Assembly: GCF_023284025.1 (NCBI RefSeq) | Contig: NZ_JAKIKR010000038.1 | Span: 1 to 49,969, forward strand | Reading direction: 5' to 3' | Length of the DNA stretch: 49,969 nucleotides | Origin: Shewanella abyssi | Lineage (GTDB): Bacteria; Pseudomonadota; Gammaproteobacteria; Enterobacterales; Shewanellaceae | Shown here: one piece after another, positions 1 to 9,927 of the stretch | How the letters are laid out: the number at the start of each line of letters is the position of its first letter | Numbering within the stretch: the first letter of the stretch is position 1 | The notes under the pieces: model-generated | Database searches by the model: none | Seen by the model: the letters and a program-made list of their open reading frames with translations, nothing else | What the model was told of the DNA's origin: nothing | Program-made: the position numbers and the translations under genes

Positions 1-20
1 TCGTTGGCTTGAGGAGGCGT

Positions 21-48
21 ATTCTACACTCTCCAGTGTCGGCGTCAA
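21..48 (-). promoter_or_regulatory. rRNA operon promoter P2 (leftward)
   Basis: On the minus strand there is a -35 box TTGACG (43-48) and a -10 box TAGAAT (21-26) separated by 16 bp, followed by the GC-rich stretch ACGCCTCC. A 16-bp spacer and a GC-rich discriminator are typical of stringently controlled rRNA promoters. It points out of the left edge, so a 16S gene probably begins just outside the window. The rRNA itself is not visible here. Confidence 0.75.
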
Positions 49-228
49 GGGCTTATTTTAATAAGTTTTTCAAGCGATGATTTCTTAATCACTCTCGTGA
101 AAAGAAGCAAACCCGAAGCCCTTAAAGCGCTTGTCACCTGAATCAAATCTCGTGAGAAATTTAACTCTCTAACACTGCTGCAAGTCCCGTACTATCTAAC
201 CTTGCGGTAAGTTAGTTGGCCTGCTGTG

Positions 229-274
229 CCGTGTCAGTGGATGCGCATTATAGGGAAATCCTGATAGAGCACAA
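229..274 (-). promoter_or_regulatory. rRNA operon promoter P1 (leftward)
   Basis: Minus-strand -35 TTGTGC (269-274), 16-bp spacer and -10 TATAAT (247-252), followed by GCGCATCC and then CCACTGACACGG (229-240). The same order, with a TATAATGCGC core and a CACTGACACGG segment, occurs in E. coli rrn P1 promoters. An A/T-rich stretch upstream (about 280-310) could serve as an UP element. Together with P2 about 225 bp downstream this is the usual tandem rrn promoter arrangement. Confidence 0.8.
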
Positions 275-326
275 GAGGGTTTGCTAATAAAAGTGTTGTT
301 TTGTTACTGTTTGACCACAAAACACC

Positions 327-355
327 CTGACTAGCTACTTTTTACGCTTTATAAT
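327..355 (+). promoter_or_regulatory. Predicted sigma70 promoter of the carbonic anhydrase-like gene
   Basis: A -10 TATAAT lies at 350-355 and a weak -35 CTGACT (4 of 6 matches) at 327-332, with 17-bp spacing. It lies 30 bp upstream of the ATG at 386, and AAGGA at 374-378 serves as ribosome binding site. The rest of 1-385 is the divergent rrn promoter region; I see no coding sequence in it. Confidence 0.55.
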
Positions 356-385
356 GCTAAAAACAGCCACTTTAAGGATTTTGAG

Positions 386-943
386 ATGACTAGCTCGCAA
401 AACAACAAGTCACTACGTTCATATAAAGGAATAGTGCCACAGCTTAAAAATGATGTTTATATCGATGAAGCATGCGTTCTAGTGGGTGATATCACCTTAG
501 ACGATGATTCGAGTGTTTGGCCTTTGGTCGCTGCCCGTGGTGATGTTAATCATATCTATATTGGTAAGAGAACCAACATTCAAGACGGCAGCGTATTACA
601 CGTCACTCGCAAATCTCCTTCTTTACCCGAAGGGCAGCCATTAATTATCGGTGATGACGTAACCGTTGGTCATAAAGCGATGCTGCACGGCTGTAAAGTC
701 GGTAACCGTATCTTGGTAGGCATGGGCGCTATCATTCTTGACGGGGCAGTGTTGGAAGATGACGTGATCTTGGGTGCGGGTTCTTTGGTTCCACCCAATA
801 AAGTATTAAAGAGTGGTTATCTATATGTAGGCAGTCCAGCAAAACAAGCTAGGCCTCTTACCGAAGCAGAGCTTGCCTTCTTACCTCAGTCTGCAGACAA
901 CTATGTCAGACTTAAAAATGAATATTTGCAAGAAGGCGAATAA
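386..943 (+). CDS. yrdA: Gamma-carbonic anhydrase family protein (YrdA-like)
   Basis: This 185-aa protein has a left-handed beta-helix hexapeptide-repeat fold. Repeating units run through residues about 30-155, for example the stretch with IGKRTNIQDGSVLHV, IIGDDVTVGHKAMLHGCKVG and ILVGMGAIILDGAVL. The histidines in SVLHVT, VGHKAMLHG match the metal-ligand pattern of gamma-class carbonic anhydrases. YrdA/CaiE-type homologues bind zinc, but physiological activity is uncertain. Length is normal for the family (about 180 aa). The ATG has AAGGA 8 nt upstream. It is convergent with yrdB, as expected from the conserved yrdA/yrdB-aroE neighbourhood, and it sits next to an rRNA operon promoter as in related Shewanella genomes. 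Confidence 0.9.
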   Translation: MTSSQNNKSLRSYKGIVPQLKNDVYIDEACVLVGDITLDDDSSVWPLVAARGDVNHIYIGKRTNIQDGSVLHVTRKSPSLPEGQPLIIGDDVTVGHKAMLHGCKVGNRILVGMGAIILDGAVLEDDVILGAGSLVPPNKVLKSGYLYVGSPAKQARPLTEAELAFLPQSADNYVRLKNEYLQEGE

Positions 944-967
944 AGCACCTTTGCTAGATAGCTTTAT

Positions 968-993
968 AAGAGTGCTATATCAGTAGCACTCTT
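968..993. terminator. Hairpin between convergent yrdA and yrdB
   Basis: A perfect 10-bp inverted repeat (AAGAGTGCTA at 968-977 and TAGCACTCTT at 984-993) with a 6-nt loop overlaps the stop codon of the leftward yrdB. It lies just after yrdA. There is no strong T tract, so its role as a terminator for either strand is an inference from position. Confidence 0.45.
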
Positions 994-1253
994 CCAAGCT
1001 CATCGAATGACTCCTGTTCGACGAGCTGCTCTACCTCATCTTCTATATCAAAACGATACTCATCAAACAGAGCCAACGCCCAACTCGCTATATCTCGTTG
1101 CTCGGTATTAATCGGAGTCAGGGATAGTTGAGCCAATTTGGCGATCCCAATACGGCACTCTATATTGCTACCTTGTACTTGAACTGGGAAAATTACGCTC
1201 TGGGATTGCGGATCCCAGTCTTGTAAATCTGGAAACAATATACTTTGATTCAT
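975..1253 (-). CDS. yrdB: DUF1488 family protein (YrdB-like)
   Basis: A 92-aa acidic protein beginning MNQSILFPDLQDWD. Small size, the FPDLQDWD...SVIFPV opening and its place directly downstream of aroE identify it as the DUF1488/YrdB family, whose function is unknown. It starts 11 bp after the aroE stop, so the two are probably co-transcribed. No transmembrane segment or known catalytic motif is visible. Confidence 0.85.
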   Translation of the reverse strand: MNQSILFPDLQDWDPQSQSVIFPVQVQGSNIECRIGIAKLAQLSLTPINTEQRDIASWALALFDEYRFDIEDEVEQLVEQESFDELGRVLLI

Positions 1254-1264
1254 TTCACTCTCGA

Positions 1265-2080
1265 TTAAAGCTCTGATCGTAACTGCGATAAAACAGTGTC
1301 AACGCCTGGCTTAACGTTACGCCATATCAAAAAACTCTGCGCTGCCTGCCCTACCAGCATACCCAAGCCATCAACGGCTTGCTTAGCGCCATGAGCTAAT
1401 GCCCAGGTATTAAAGCTTGTTTGCTCTTTGCCATACATCATATCGTAGCAAACGGTGTCTTCACCTATCGTTTGGGGACTTATATTAGGTACATCACCGC
1501 TTAAGCTTGAGGATGTTGAGTTAATGATCACGTCATAGCTTTGCTCTGTATGCTCCATAGGTAATGTGCTGACATTGCCGTACTGACTGAATATCCCCAC
1601 TAATGCTTCAGCTTTAGATTGGGTGCGATTAACAATCGTCAGCTTGGCGATGTCTGCTTGTAATAATGGCAATACACTACCTCTTGCCGCACCACCAGCA
1701 CCAACGAGCAAAATATTTAAACCTTTAAGGCTACCGAATTGTCGTTGTAAGTCAGCAACCAGACCCAGCCCGTCGGTATTATCACCCCGAACTCTGCCGT
1801 CACTTAGGACAGATAATGTATTCACGGCACCCGCTAGTTGCGCTTGCTCGCTTAATTCATCACATAGTGTAAAAGCTTGTTCTTTGAAGGGCACGGTAAC
1901 ATTTGCGCCCAAACCTTGATTAGCAACAAAGGTACGAAAGCTAGCTTCAAATGCATCCACCGGCGCTAAAATAGCTTCATAGCGTAATAGTTGTGCTGTT
2001 TCAGCAGCAAACATCCCATGGATTTTTGGTGACTTACTATGCCCGATAGGATTGCCAAATACTGCGTATCTGTCCGTCAT
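1265..2080 (-). CDS. aroE: Shikimate dehydrogenase (NADP+)
   Basis: AroE reduces 3-dehydroshikimate to shikimate in the aromatic amino acid pathway in the cytosol. The N-terminal substrate domain shows [16 protein letters not shown] with the conserved Ser-Lys-Ser region, and [10 protein letters not shown] holds the catalytic lysine. The Rossmann domain has [14 protein letters not shown], followed by NRTQSKA, the usual NADP-phosphate binding loop. DNTDGLG is the conserved Asp/Gly substrate motif. A GTG nine bases upstream is possible, but I prefer the ATG at 2080, giving 271 aa and the canonical [12 protein letters not shown] start. It precedes yrdB and follows hemF on the same strand after a 185-bp gap. 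Confidence 0.95.
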   Translation of the reverse strand: MTDRYAVFGNPIGHSKSPKIHGMFAAETAQLLRYEAILAPVDAFEASFRTFVANQGLGANVTVPFKEQAFTLCDELSEQAQLAGAVNTLSVLSDGRVRGDNTDGLGLVADLQRQFGSLKGLNILLVGAGGAARGSVLPLLQADIAKLTIVNRTQSKAEALVGIFSQYGNVSTLPMEHTEQSYDVIINSTSSSLSGDVPNISPQTIGEDTVCYDMMYGKEQTSFNTWALAHGAKQAVDGLGMLVGQAAQSFLIWRNVKPGVDTVLSQLRSEL

Positions 2081-2274
2081 GATAAACACTCTGTTACTCG
2101 CTAAACTTAATATAAAATGAGTTTACCGCGGATTTAGCTGCGAGCAATCTATTCTGTCACAGTTATTTTCAGTACGTGTATTGCTACAACAGCAATCCTT
2201 GCGGATCAGATGAGAAGCCAGTAACGCCCTTTGGAGCTGACGAGACTGGTTCACTTAGATGACGTACCTGTAGT

Positions 2275-3201
<927 letters not shown>

Positions 3202-3765
3202 TTAACCTTTTCTTATAATGTTGCCACTCTTGGCATCGACAATAGTAGAAGGAGCCGCCTGACTGCCTAGCTCTCCTACTACTAACCCAGCAATAATCCC
3301 TTCAAACTGCTGTAGGACAGCTGAAGGTGATAATGCAGGCTCCTGTCCTGATAAATTTGCACTGGTTGAAACAATGGGTTTATTGATTGCCGCACATAGT
3401 GCTTTTACACCGACATGTGAGGTCACTCGCACAGCGATAGAGTCAAAAGTGCCACTCAATAATTTGGACAACCCAGGCTTAATCGGCATGATAAAGGTAA
3501 AAGGACCTGGCCACTTACTGTGAACAAATGCCAGCTGCTCAGCGCTAAGCTCTGATTCATCTATATAGGGGAGTAGTTGCTGATAGTCACCCGCTACGAG
3601 TATTAATCCTTTTTGCCAAGGCCGTTGCTTAATTTGCAGCAATTGCTTAATAGCTTCGTCATTATCAGGATCGCAACCCAGACCATAAACAGCCTCAGTT
3701 GGATAGGCTACAACGCCCCCTTTCTCGATAACTTCGGCCATTTCAGCTGGCAATACTTGTAACAT
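3202..3765 (-). CDS. tsaC: L-threonylcarbamoyladenylate synthase (Sua5/YciO/YrdC family)
   Basis: TsaC makes threonylcarbamoyl-AMP from threonine, bicarbonate and ATP for the t6A37 modification of ANN-decoding tRNAs. The 187-aa protein is the short TsaC form. It has the YrdC-domain signature [18 protein letters not shown] near the N terminus, then [19 protein letters not shown], and [13 protein letters not shown], which contribute to the nucleotide-binding cleft. AGGGAG precedes the ATG. It sits between the zinc-ribbon gene and hemF, as in related genomes where yrdD and tsaC are adjacent. Confidence 0.95.
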   Translation of the reverse strand: MLQVLPAEMAEVIEKGGVVAYPTEAVYGLGCDPDNDEAIKQLLQIKQRPWQKGLILVAGDYQQLLPYIDESELSAEQLAFVHSKWPGPFTFIMPIKPGLSKLLSGTFDSIAVRVTSHVGVKALCAAINKPIVSTSANLSGQEPALSPSAVLQQFEGIIAGLVVGELGSQAAPSTIVDAKSGNIIRKG

Positions 3766-3870
3766 CGATCTCCCTAACCCTTACTTACATTAAGCTGTAC
3801 CGTGCAATGTCGTTATGATCACTCAAAACCGACATTAGTGGAAGGTAATATGGTCATTTAGAGTGGTTGC

Positions 3871-4434
3871 TTAGACTGGTCGTTTATATTTGCACGCTTT
3901 TTCAGGGCATTCTAAACGCATTCCTGCCGCCCCTTTACGTTCAACTAAAATGCCAAAACCGCAATCAGGGCAAGCTTCAGCTACCGGTGGGTAATTCACT
4001 AAGAACTTACACTTTGGATAACCACTGCAAGCATAGAAGGATTTACCAAAGCGACTGGTTCGATGCTCAACATGCCCCGTTTTACATTTGGGACAATCGA
4101 TTTCATCTTCAGCGTCTGCTTGGTCGTGTTTTTCAATATGACGGCATTGAGGATAATTGGTGCACCCAATAAAGATGCCGAACCTGCCTGACTTAACAGC
4201 CAACTCACTGGCACACTCAGGACAGGATGAGCCTTCAATCACTTGAGTTTCGATTGACTCGTGCTGTACTAACGGCCGAGTGTAGTCACAGCTAGGATAA
4301 TTGTTACATCCAATAAACCCTCCGTGTTTACTGTGCCTAACTGACAGCTCACAGCCACACTTAGGGCAGAGTTCATACTCTTTCTCTAATGCATGCTCAT
4401 GTGTTGTAAACAGTTGCTGATCGATTTTAGCCAT
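3871..4434 (-). CDS. yrdD: Topoisomerase I-type zinc-ribbon protein (YrdD-like)
   Basis: A 187-aa protein made of four successive zinc ribbons of the type found at the C terminus of DNA topoisomerase I. Each starts CPxC: CPKCGC, CPECAS, CPKCKT and CPDCGF. Each is closed by a second cysteine pair such as GCNNYPSC, GCTNYPQC, ACSGYPKC and ECPEKAC. No topoisomerase catalytic domain is present, so it is a stand-alone nucleic-acid-binding zinc protein. E. coli YrdD is the likely counterpart and also precedes tsaC. The molecular role is not established. It is first in the leftward yrdD-tsaC-hemF run. Confidence 0.88.
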   Translation of the reverse strand: MAKIDQQLFTTHEHALEKEYELCPKCGCELSVRHSKHGGFIGCNNYPSCDYTRPLVQHESIETQVIEGSSCPECASELAVKSGRFGIFIGCTNYPQCRHIEKHDQADAEDEIDCPKCKTGHVEHRTSRFGKSFYACSGYPKCKFLVNYPPVAEACPDCGFGILVERKGAAGMRLECPEKACKYKRPV

Positions 4435-4558
4435 GATTATCTCGGTTCATCAATATAACGCTATTCTACCAAGTATTAGCGTGACTTTTGTATTCATCTA
4501 ATAGGTTTTCATAAAAAGCAGTGATATATTGTATTCAAAAAACAAAGAGGTGTGATTG

Positions 4559-6331
4559 ATGAATACAAAAACCAAAATAGCGTTAACCATTATCGCTGCC
4601 CTATCAGGTTCAATATCTGGTTGTTCAACTACCAACAATGCCCCGCTTAACCCCGAGTTAATACAACAAATATCAACAACTTCAGAAGATGCATTATTTG
4701 ATGCTGCGAGCCCACTGCTAACCGTTGCACACTTTCAACAGGCAAGCGCTGCTTTGGCCACCTCAGAAGATATTATTAGCGTTGACAAGCTGTTGTATTA
4801 CTTCCGTGCATTTAGTTACTACGGCCCAACGGATAAGCTAGAAGAAGCAGACTACAGTGGCTTATCTGCTGCACTTGAGCAACTTGCTAATTCTAATCGA
4901 TTAAATAATCAACCACGCTTGCAAGAGCAGTATGCGGTAACTATTTATCGCTACTTCTCAAGTAATGAACGTGCAGCGCAGCTCGCACCTTTACTACCGC
5001 AGTTAAACACTCAACTTGCTCAACTAGCAAACACCGCTAGCCAACAGTCAAACGACTACGCCCTGCTTGAAACATTAAAAGCCTATGGCTTTTTGTTTAG
5101 TGTCAGTCGCAAAGATATCGATGGTGAGCTTAATGCCGCTTTGCTATCCGCACAACTCAATGAGCCTTTGGTTGCATTTGCTGCCAGCTCAGCCAGTATT
5201 CGTGCTGAAAAAGACTGGCCAAGAACTAACGCATACTGGGCTTTAGCACTTTACCGGCTTGCACTACCATCATCAGAAGATGGCGAAGCAACAGATCTTG
5301 AACTTGCCGCCGATGAGGCAGTAGCAACTATTGCTAGGCAAGATGTCGCCATACGCGGAGATAGTGCCAAAGATGCTTACAGCAAGGGCTACCATGTTAA
5401 TACCTTTGCCGCGCAAGAGCGTTGCCAGGAAAATAGCGATATATGCCGCAGCCCCGATCTTCAAGAAGCGCTTCCAATAGAGCATCATTGCTCCGACTCA
5501 TTATTTATCTTAGCGCAAGATCTTAACCAGCAAGAACTAGCTGAGAGCTGTACTAAGCTCACCTCTCAAGAGTCACGTTTTCACCAGTTGCTGGAAACGA
5601 AACAACAGGCGACTGCCAACGATAACAATGATGCGCTAAGAGTGGTGGCTTTCAAAAACTGGAGCCAGTACCACTATTATGGACAGTTAGTATTCGACAT
5701 CCAAACCGATAACGGTGGCATGTATATCGAAGGAACCCCATCAAAGCCCGGTAACCAAGCCACTTTCTTTGCCTATCGCCAATGGTGGATAGAACCTGAT
5801 TTTGCGATTTGGAATTTGAACCATGAATATGTGCACTATTTAGATGGTCACTTTGTAAAGTATGGCGGCTTCGGGCATTTTCCTAGCAAGATGGTGTGGT
5901 GGTCTGAAGGTTTAGCAGAGTACATATCTAAAGGTGATAACAACCCCTCAGCCCTTCGCGTAATAAAGCGTGATATAGCGGAAGCGCCGACATTAGAAGA
6001 GATCTTTGCCACCGAATATAAAGACGGCCAAGATAGAACTTACAAATGGAGTTACATGGCTATTCGTTTTCTAGCTGAGAACCACCATGCAGATGTTGTA
6101 CAGCTGAGCAAATATCTGAAAACCGATTACTTCGAAGGTTACGAGCAAGTCATGGCCTCTCTAACTCAACATCAAGCGCAATTTGCTAAATGGTTAGACA
6201 CTCAAGTAGCCGAGTTTGATGATAACGAAGAGGAAGTAAAGCCAAGACTACACAAGCAAGGGCGATATGATTACCGCGACTATTTGCAACCACAGCACCT
6301 AGCTCACGGTGAAAATCACTTAACATTCTAA
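4559..6331 (+). CDS. M9 collagenase-like metallopeptidase lipoprotein
   Basis: This 590-aa protein begins with a lipoprotein signal whose lipobox ends SISGC, giving Cys22 as the lipidated residue. The C-terminal half carries a gluzincin metallopeptidase site, NHEYVHYLDG, with His422, Glu423 and His426. WWSEGLAEY follows, supplying Glu454 as third zinc ligand. This matches bacterial (Vibrio-type) M9 collagenases, as does the NGGMYIEGTPS stretch upstream. The protein is shorter than secreted collagenases, and I see no PKD or pre-peptidase C-terminal domain. It is probably tethered to the outer membrane and cleaves peptides or matrix protein, an inference from family only. A TTG sits three bases upstream, but ATG at 4559 with AGAGG at 4546-4550 is the better start. 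Confidence 0.85.
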   Translation: MNTKTKIALTIIAALSGSISGCSTTNNAPLNPELIQQISTTSEDALFDAASPLLTVAHFQQASAALATSEDIISVDKLLYYFRAFSYYGPTDKLEEADYSGLSAALEQLANSNRLNNQPRLQEQYAVTIYRYFSSNERAAQLAPLLPQLNTQLAQLANTASQQSNDYALLETLKAYGFLFSVSRKDIDGELNAALLSAQLNEPLVAFAASSASIRAEKDWPRTNAYWALALYRLALPSSEDGEATDLELAADEAVATIARQDVAIRGDSAKDAYSKGYHVNTFAAQERCQENSDICRSPDLQEALPIEHHCSDSLFILAQDLNQQELAESCTKLTSQESRFHQLLETKQQATANDNNDALRVVAFKNWSQYHYYGQLVFDIQTDNGGMYIEGTPSKPGNQATFFAYRQWWIEPDFAIWNLNHEYVHYLDGHFVKYGGFGHFPSKMVWWSEGLAEYISKGDNNPSALRVIKRDIAEAPTLEEIFATEYKDGQDRTYKWSYMAIRFLAENHHADVVQLSKYLKTDYFEGYEQVMASLTQHQAQFAKWLDTQVAEFDDNEEEVKPRLHKQGRYDYRDYLQPQHLAHGENHLTF

Positions 6332-6343
6332 TCAATTAAGGAA

Positions 6344-6470
6344 GCCACAAGCATACATCTATGTGTTGTGGCATAAATGTTTCGCACACAACTCCCCTCT
6401 AACGCTATCCCTGCGCCCGGGGATACATCCATGTACAAAGTCAATTTGTATCCATCCATGGCAAATTGAC
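6344..6470. repeat. Intergenic inverted-repeat element with CATCCATG motifs
   Basis: This gap between the collagenase-like gene and smg holds several dyads. GCCACAA (6344-6350) pairs with TTGTGGC (6366-6372). GGATACA (6421-6427) pairs with TGTATCC (6447-6453). GTCAATTTG (6440-6448) pairs with CAAATTGAC (6462-6470). The last two overlap, so they are mutually exclusive folds. CATCCATG occurs at 6426-6433 and 6453-6460, with CATCTATG at 6356-6363. It looks like a dispersed intergenic repeat, but other copies cannot be counted from this window. Confidence 0.5.
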
Positions 6471-6485
6471 ATAAGTGTTGCAGAC

Positions 6486-6517
6486 ACAAGAAAGGAGGCT
6501 TCAGCCTCCTTTCTTGT
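6486..6517. terminator. Bidirectional terminator hairpin
   Basis: A perfect 15-bp stem (6486-6500 with 6503-6517, core AAAGGAGGCT/AGCCTCCTTT) with a 2-nt loop lies between the rightward collagenase-like gene and the leftward smg end. A flank of A residues on one arm and T residues on the other allows termination on both strands. Confidence 0.75.
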
Positions 6518-6537
6518 AACGCTATTGGGTAACACTA

Positions 6538-7011
6538 TTATGAGTGCAATCGACCATCTGGCTGCTCAAAGATGAGATCTTCCATCTGCTCATAGGCCAA
6601 TTCATGACCTGGTGCATTAAATAACACCATTAAGATAACCCATTTAAGATCATCCAAATTTAACGTCGTTTCGTCTAACTCCATGATACGATCGATAACC
6701 ATCTCACGGGTTTCTACACTAAGCACTTTAATTTGCTCTAGAAACAGCAGAAAACCTCGGCTTTCCACATCAATTTTATTTATCTCATCTTTAGTATAAA
6801 TACGGAAAGACTGTTGATCATGATTGCAAAGGTAAGGTGTTCCCGCCTCCTGCAACTCCGCTAAGCCTTCTAACCAGGTCAAAGCTTTAATTATCTCTGA
6901 CTGGTGAAATCCAGCTCGCGTTAGCTCTTTTGTGAGTTCGTCTTCATCGACTAAAAACTCAGCTTCACTATGCACATAGTTTTCAAATAGATACATGAGG
7001 ATATCAAACAT
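6538..7011 (-). CDS. smg: Smg family protein (DUF494)
   Basis: A 157-aa acidic protein, the standard length for Smg. It starts [19 protein letters not shown] and has the conserved [19 protein letters not shown] region in its C-terminal part. Smg is almost always encoded next to dprA, and here it begins 2 bp after the dprA stop, so the two are translationally close. Its biochemical role is unknown. Confidence 0.95.
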   Translation of the reverse strand: MFDILMYLFENYVHSEAEFLVDEDELTKELTRAGFHQSEIIKALTWLEGLAELQEAGTPYLCNHDQQSFRIYTKDEINKIDVESRGFLLFLEQIKVLSVETREMVIDRIMELDETTLNLDDLKWVILMVLFNAPGHELAYEQMEDLIFEQPDGRLHS

Positions 7012-7013
7012 GG

Positions 7014-8117
7014 CTAGCTCCTCTTAAGTCTTACATAACCACCGGGGACAGCAGTAACCCAACCTTGTAATTCAAGCTCAAGTAACTGCTCCAATACTAG
7101 CTCTATGGCTTTTCCACTATGTTCAACCACATCATCAATCGTTGTGGTTTCATAACTTACACTAGCTAACAGCGAAGCAAATGGCAAATCAGAGACTATC
7201 TCTCCCCCTATATGGTGGCAGGCCTTCACTTCTTCAAGGTGGAAGCCGGATAAAACCGCAACTTCTTCTAAAATATCGCCGGCCGACTCCACTAATTTGG
7301 CCCCTTCACGTAAAAGCTGATGACAGCCTTCGCTTTGACCACTCAATACACTCCCTGGCATAGCAAACACTTCGCGCCCCTGCTCATTGGCTAATCGAGC
7401 ACTAATTAAAGAGCCACTTTTCAAGCTAGCTTCTACTACTAGTGTACCTATAGTTAGACCGCTAATAATACGGTTTCGTTTCGGAAAATTACCAGAATAG
7501 GGCTTAACAAGGGGCCAAAACTCACTTATAACACAGCCATCGTTTTGAATATCATGATAAATACTTCGATGCCTTTTGGGGTAAATAACTTCTGCCCCAG
7601 TACCGAGAACTGCGATGCTGGTGCCGCTGTTATCAATAGCAGCCTGATGTGCCGCCCCATCTATCCCTAGCGCCATACCGCTAACAATCGAAAGGTGATG
7701 AGCAGCCAATTGCGAAGACAACGAATAAGCCATCTTCAATCCACCTGGCGTTGCATTACGACTGCCCACAATGGCGATGCTCGGGCGCATCAAGCTGGTT
7801 ATATTGCCTTTTATAAAAAGGATTGCTGGCGGATCGTTAATCTGTTTGAGTAGTGGCGGATAGAGAGGATCACTCAAACACACGAGGTGGTTGAACTCAC
7901 TTTGTTGCTGCCATTCGAGTGCAGCATCAACTAAGGAGTAATCGGGGGCTAAATTAGCATTGAGTAGCGATTCAGGTAAAGGTAATGCATCGGGTTCATG
8001 GGTTAACCTTTGCCTTAACTCTTCCACATCCATGTAGTTTATTAATTGTTTAATCCGAGCGGGTCCTAGCCCGGATACTGTAGAAACAATTAGCCAATCG
8101 ACCAGCTTTTCATTAAT
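7014..8117 (-). CDS. dprA: DNA processing protein DprA, with probable non-AUG start
   Basis: DprA loads RecA on incoming single-stranded DNA during transformation. The Rossmann-like core shows [54 protein letters not shown] and [12 protein letters not shown], and a winged-helix tail follows. The first ATG is at 8033. The frame stays open for 28 more codons upstream and encodes a helix-hairpin-helix stretch, [15 protein letters not shown], typical of DprA N termini. That favours a start at ATT (8117-8115) preceded by GAGGA (8128-8124), giving 367 aa. An alternative is an indel in the AAAA tract after the ATG at 8113. It is followed by smg. Confidence 0.88.
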   Translation of the reverse strand: MNEKLVDWLIVSTVSGLGPARIKQLINYMDVEELRQRLTHEPDALPLPESLLNANLAPDYSLVDAALEWQQQSEFNHLVCLSDPLYPPLLKQINDPPAILFIKGNITSLMRPSIAIVGSRNATPGGLKMAYSLSSQLAAHHLSIVSGMALGIDGAAHQAAIDNSGTSIAVLGTGAEVIYPKRHRSIYHDIQNDGCVISEFWPLVKPYSGNFPKRNRIISGLTIGTLVVEASLKSGSLISARLANEQGREVFAMPGSVLSGQSEGCHQLLREGAKLVESAGDILEEVAVLSGFHLEEVKACHHIGGEIVSDLPFASLLASVSYETTTIDDVVEHSGKAIELVLEQLLELELQGWVTAVPGGYVRLKRS

Positions 8118-8174
8118 AGCATGTCCTCAGTAATTTCAGCGCAGCATTATCGCTGCACTGAGATTAACTCTAGA

Positions 8175-9275
8175 CTATTCGCTGGCTATCAGCGAATCGG
8201 GAATGGTGAGCTTATCGGCCACCCGAACAGGCCTTTCATTGACCAGAATAATCCCTAGACTGACCTTTTCAAATACTTTAAAGACCATTAACTTTCCACG
8301 GTAAAGATCGGGCATTTGTGTCGCACTAGCCGTCGAAATACTAGCCAATATTTTCTCGTAACGGTTACGGTCATTAGGCTGTACCGGCTGACCATCACCA
8401 TCGATAACGACGACATCGCCCTCTTTAAAAATAGAGAACACATGTCCCGTTTCAATACCGTCACTATCGCCACGATCAAGATAAACCACATCAAACTTAC
8501 CCATCTCTCGAATATCTTGACCAGAAGCCAACACCGTCGTTGCTGCAGTTATTTCTGCTGCCTTCGGCTGGAAGTAGGCTGACATTAGTGAATCATCTTC
8601 AATTGGTAGGACGCGGTAACCTGCTTTTGTTTCACGCAAACTACTTAACAGCTCAACTTTCGAAACCGGACCTGACTCAACGACTCGACCACTTGCCGTT
8701 AAAACCACCTCTAATCCGAGCGCTACACCCTCCACATTAGAAAACTCACGCCCGCTGCTATATACGCCAAACTTATCACCAACGGTAAGCTCGCCTTGCA
8801 CATAGACAATATCTGACACGATATGATGTCGAGATTCGCTTTCGCCGCCCATAATCATCGGCTGCTGTTCAAACCACTGCGCATCAACCACTCTATTTTG
8901 CAGTAAATAGGACTGGATAAGCGATAAATCAATAACAGGAATTGCGCTGTTCTTCGGTGATATACGCCCAGCTGGACTCTTACTTAAATGAGGTTTTACC
9001 ACTAAGCGTGGCTCACCATCAATAAATACCAAGGTCAGTCTGTCACCGGGATAAATAAGGTGCGGATTAGCCACTTGTGGGTTTGCGCCCCACAGTTTAG
9101 GCCATCGCCAAGGATCTTTTAGGAAAAAAGCTGAAATATCCCAAAGAGTATCGCCTTTTTTGACAACGTAAGACTCTGGATGGCCAGATTTAAGTGTCAG
9201 TGTGTCAGCGAAAACGAACGTGCAACCAAATATAAGTGAAGCAAGTAATAGTAACCGTTTCATCAGGGTATCCAT
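8175..9275 (-). CDS. LysM-domain cell-wall-binding protein
   Basis: A 366-aa secreted protein with an N-terminal signal (KRLLLLASLIFGCTFVFA). A single LysM domain follows at about residues 33-87, with YVVKKGDTLWDISAFFL and NPHLIYPGDRLTL, the usual peptidoglycan-binding fold. The remaining 270 residues are mostly beta-rich and have no catalytic motif I recognise. The gene sits between dprA and the divergent def, a position conserved for LysM proteins in many gammaproteobacteria. ATG at 9263 (MKRLLLL) is an equally good start. The 135-bp gap to def must hold both divergent promoters. Confidence 0.9.
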   Translation of the reverse strand: MDTLMKRLLLLASLIFGCTFVFADTLTLKSGHPESYVVKKGDTLWDISAFFLKDPWRWPKLWGANPQVANPHLIYPGDRLTLVFIDGEPRLVVKPHLSKSPAGRISPKNSAIPVIDLSLIQSYLLQNRVVDAQWFEQQPMIMGGESESRHHIVSDIVYVQGELTVGDKFGVYSSGREFSNVEGVALGLEVVLTASGRVVESGPVSKVELLSSLRETKAGYRVLPIEDDSLMSAYFQPKAAEITAATTVLASGQDIREMGKFDVVYLDRGDSDGIETGHVFSIFKEGDVVVIDGDGQPVQPNDRNRYEKILASISTASATQMPDLYRGKLMVFKVFEKVSLGIILVNERPVRVADKLTIPDSLIASE

Positions 9276-9410
9276 GCTATTTGCTCATTATTAAATTATA
9301 AGTAGAGCTTTTGCTGTTATTGAATGCCGCTAAGGACTAAAATTGAGCCATTAGCCAAAGCCAGTATAACCAACTGACTTAGATTTGACAGACTTGTTAA
9401 GAGTTTAGGT

Positions 9411-9923
9411 ATGAGTTTACTAAAAGTTTTACGTTTTCCAGATGAAAGATTACGCACGATTGCCAAGCCAATAACAGAGTTTAACCCTGCACTGCAGACG
9501 CAAATCGATGATATGTTCGAAACAATGTATGAAGAGAAGGGGATTGGCCTAGCTGCAACCCAAGTTAATTTTCATCATCAGCTCATCGTTATCGACTTAC
9601 AAGATGAAGTGGAACGACCAAAAGTGTTCATTAACTTAGAAATCATTGCCAAAAGCGGTGATTTTTGTAATGAAGAGGGCTGCCTGTCTGTTCCAGGAAT
9701 ATACGCTAAAGTCGATCGAGCAGAGTTTGTCACCATCAAAGCGTGTGACCGCGACGGTAATGAATTTACGTTAGAAGCTGATGGATTGTTTTCCATTTGT
9801 TTGCAACATGAACTCGACCATTTGGTAGGCAAACTATTTGTTGACTATCTATCACCATTAAAACGTCAACGTATTAAGCAAAAGCTAGAAAAAGAAGCTC
9901 GATTCGATGCGAAACAAGGATAA
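9411..9923 (+). CDS. def: Peptide deformylase
   Basis: Removes the N-formyl group from nascent proteins. All three signature motifs are present in the 170-aa protein: GIGLAATQ (44-51), EGCLS (89-93) and HELDH (133-137). These give metal ligands Cys91, His133 and His137 and catalytic Glu134. It is first in the rightward def-fmt-rsmB-trkA-trkH series. The fmt start lies only a few bases past its stop, and the AAGGA that serves fmt is inside the last def codons. Confidence 0.98.
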   Translation: MSLLKVLRFPDERLRTIAKPITEFNPALQTQIDDMFETMYEEKGIGLAATQVNFHHQLIVIDLQDEVERPKVFINLEIIAKSGDFCNEEGCLSVPGIYAKVDRAEFVTIKACDRDGNEFTLEADGLFSICLQHELDHLVGKLFVDYLSPLKRQRIKQKLEKEARFDAKQG

Positions 9924-9927
9924 ATTT

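Noticed and set aside
6363..6575. 70-codon rightward open frame after the collagenase-like gene
   Set aside because: It runs through inverted repeats and a perfect terminator hairpin into the end of smg, and shows no recognisable protein features.
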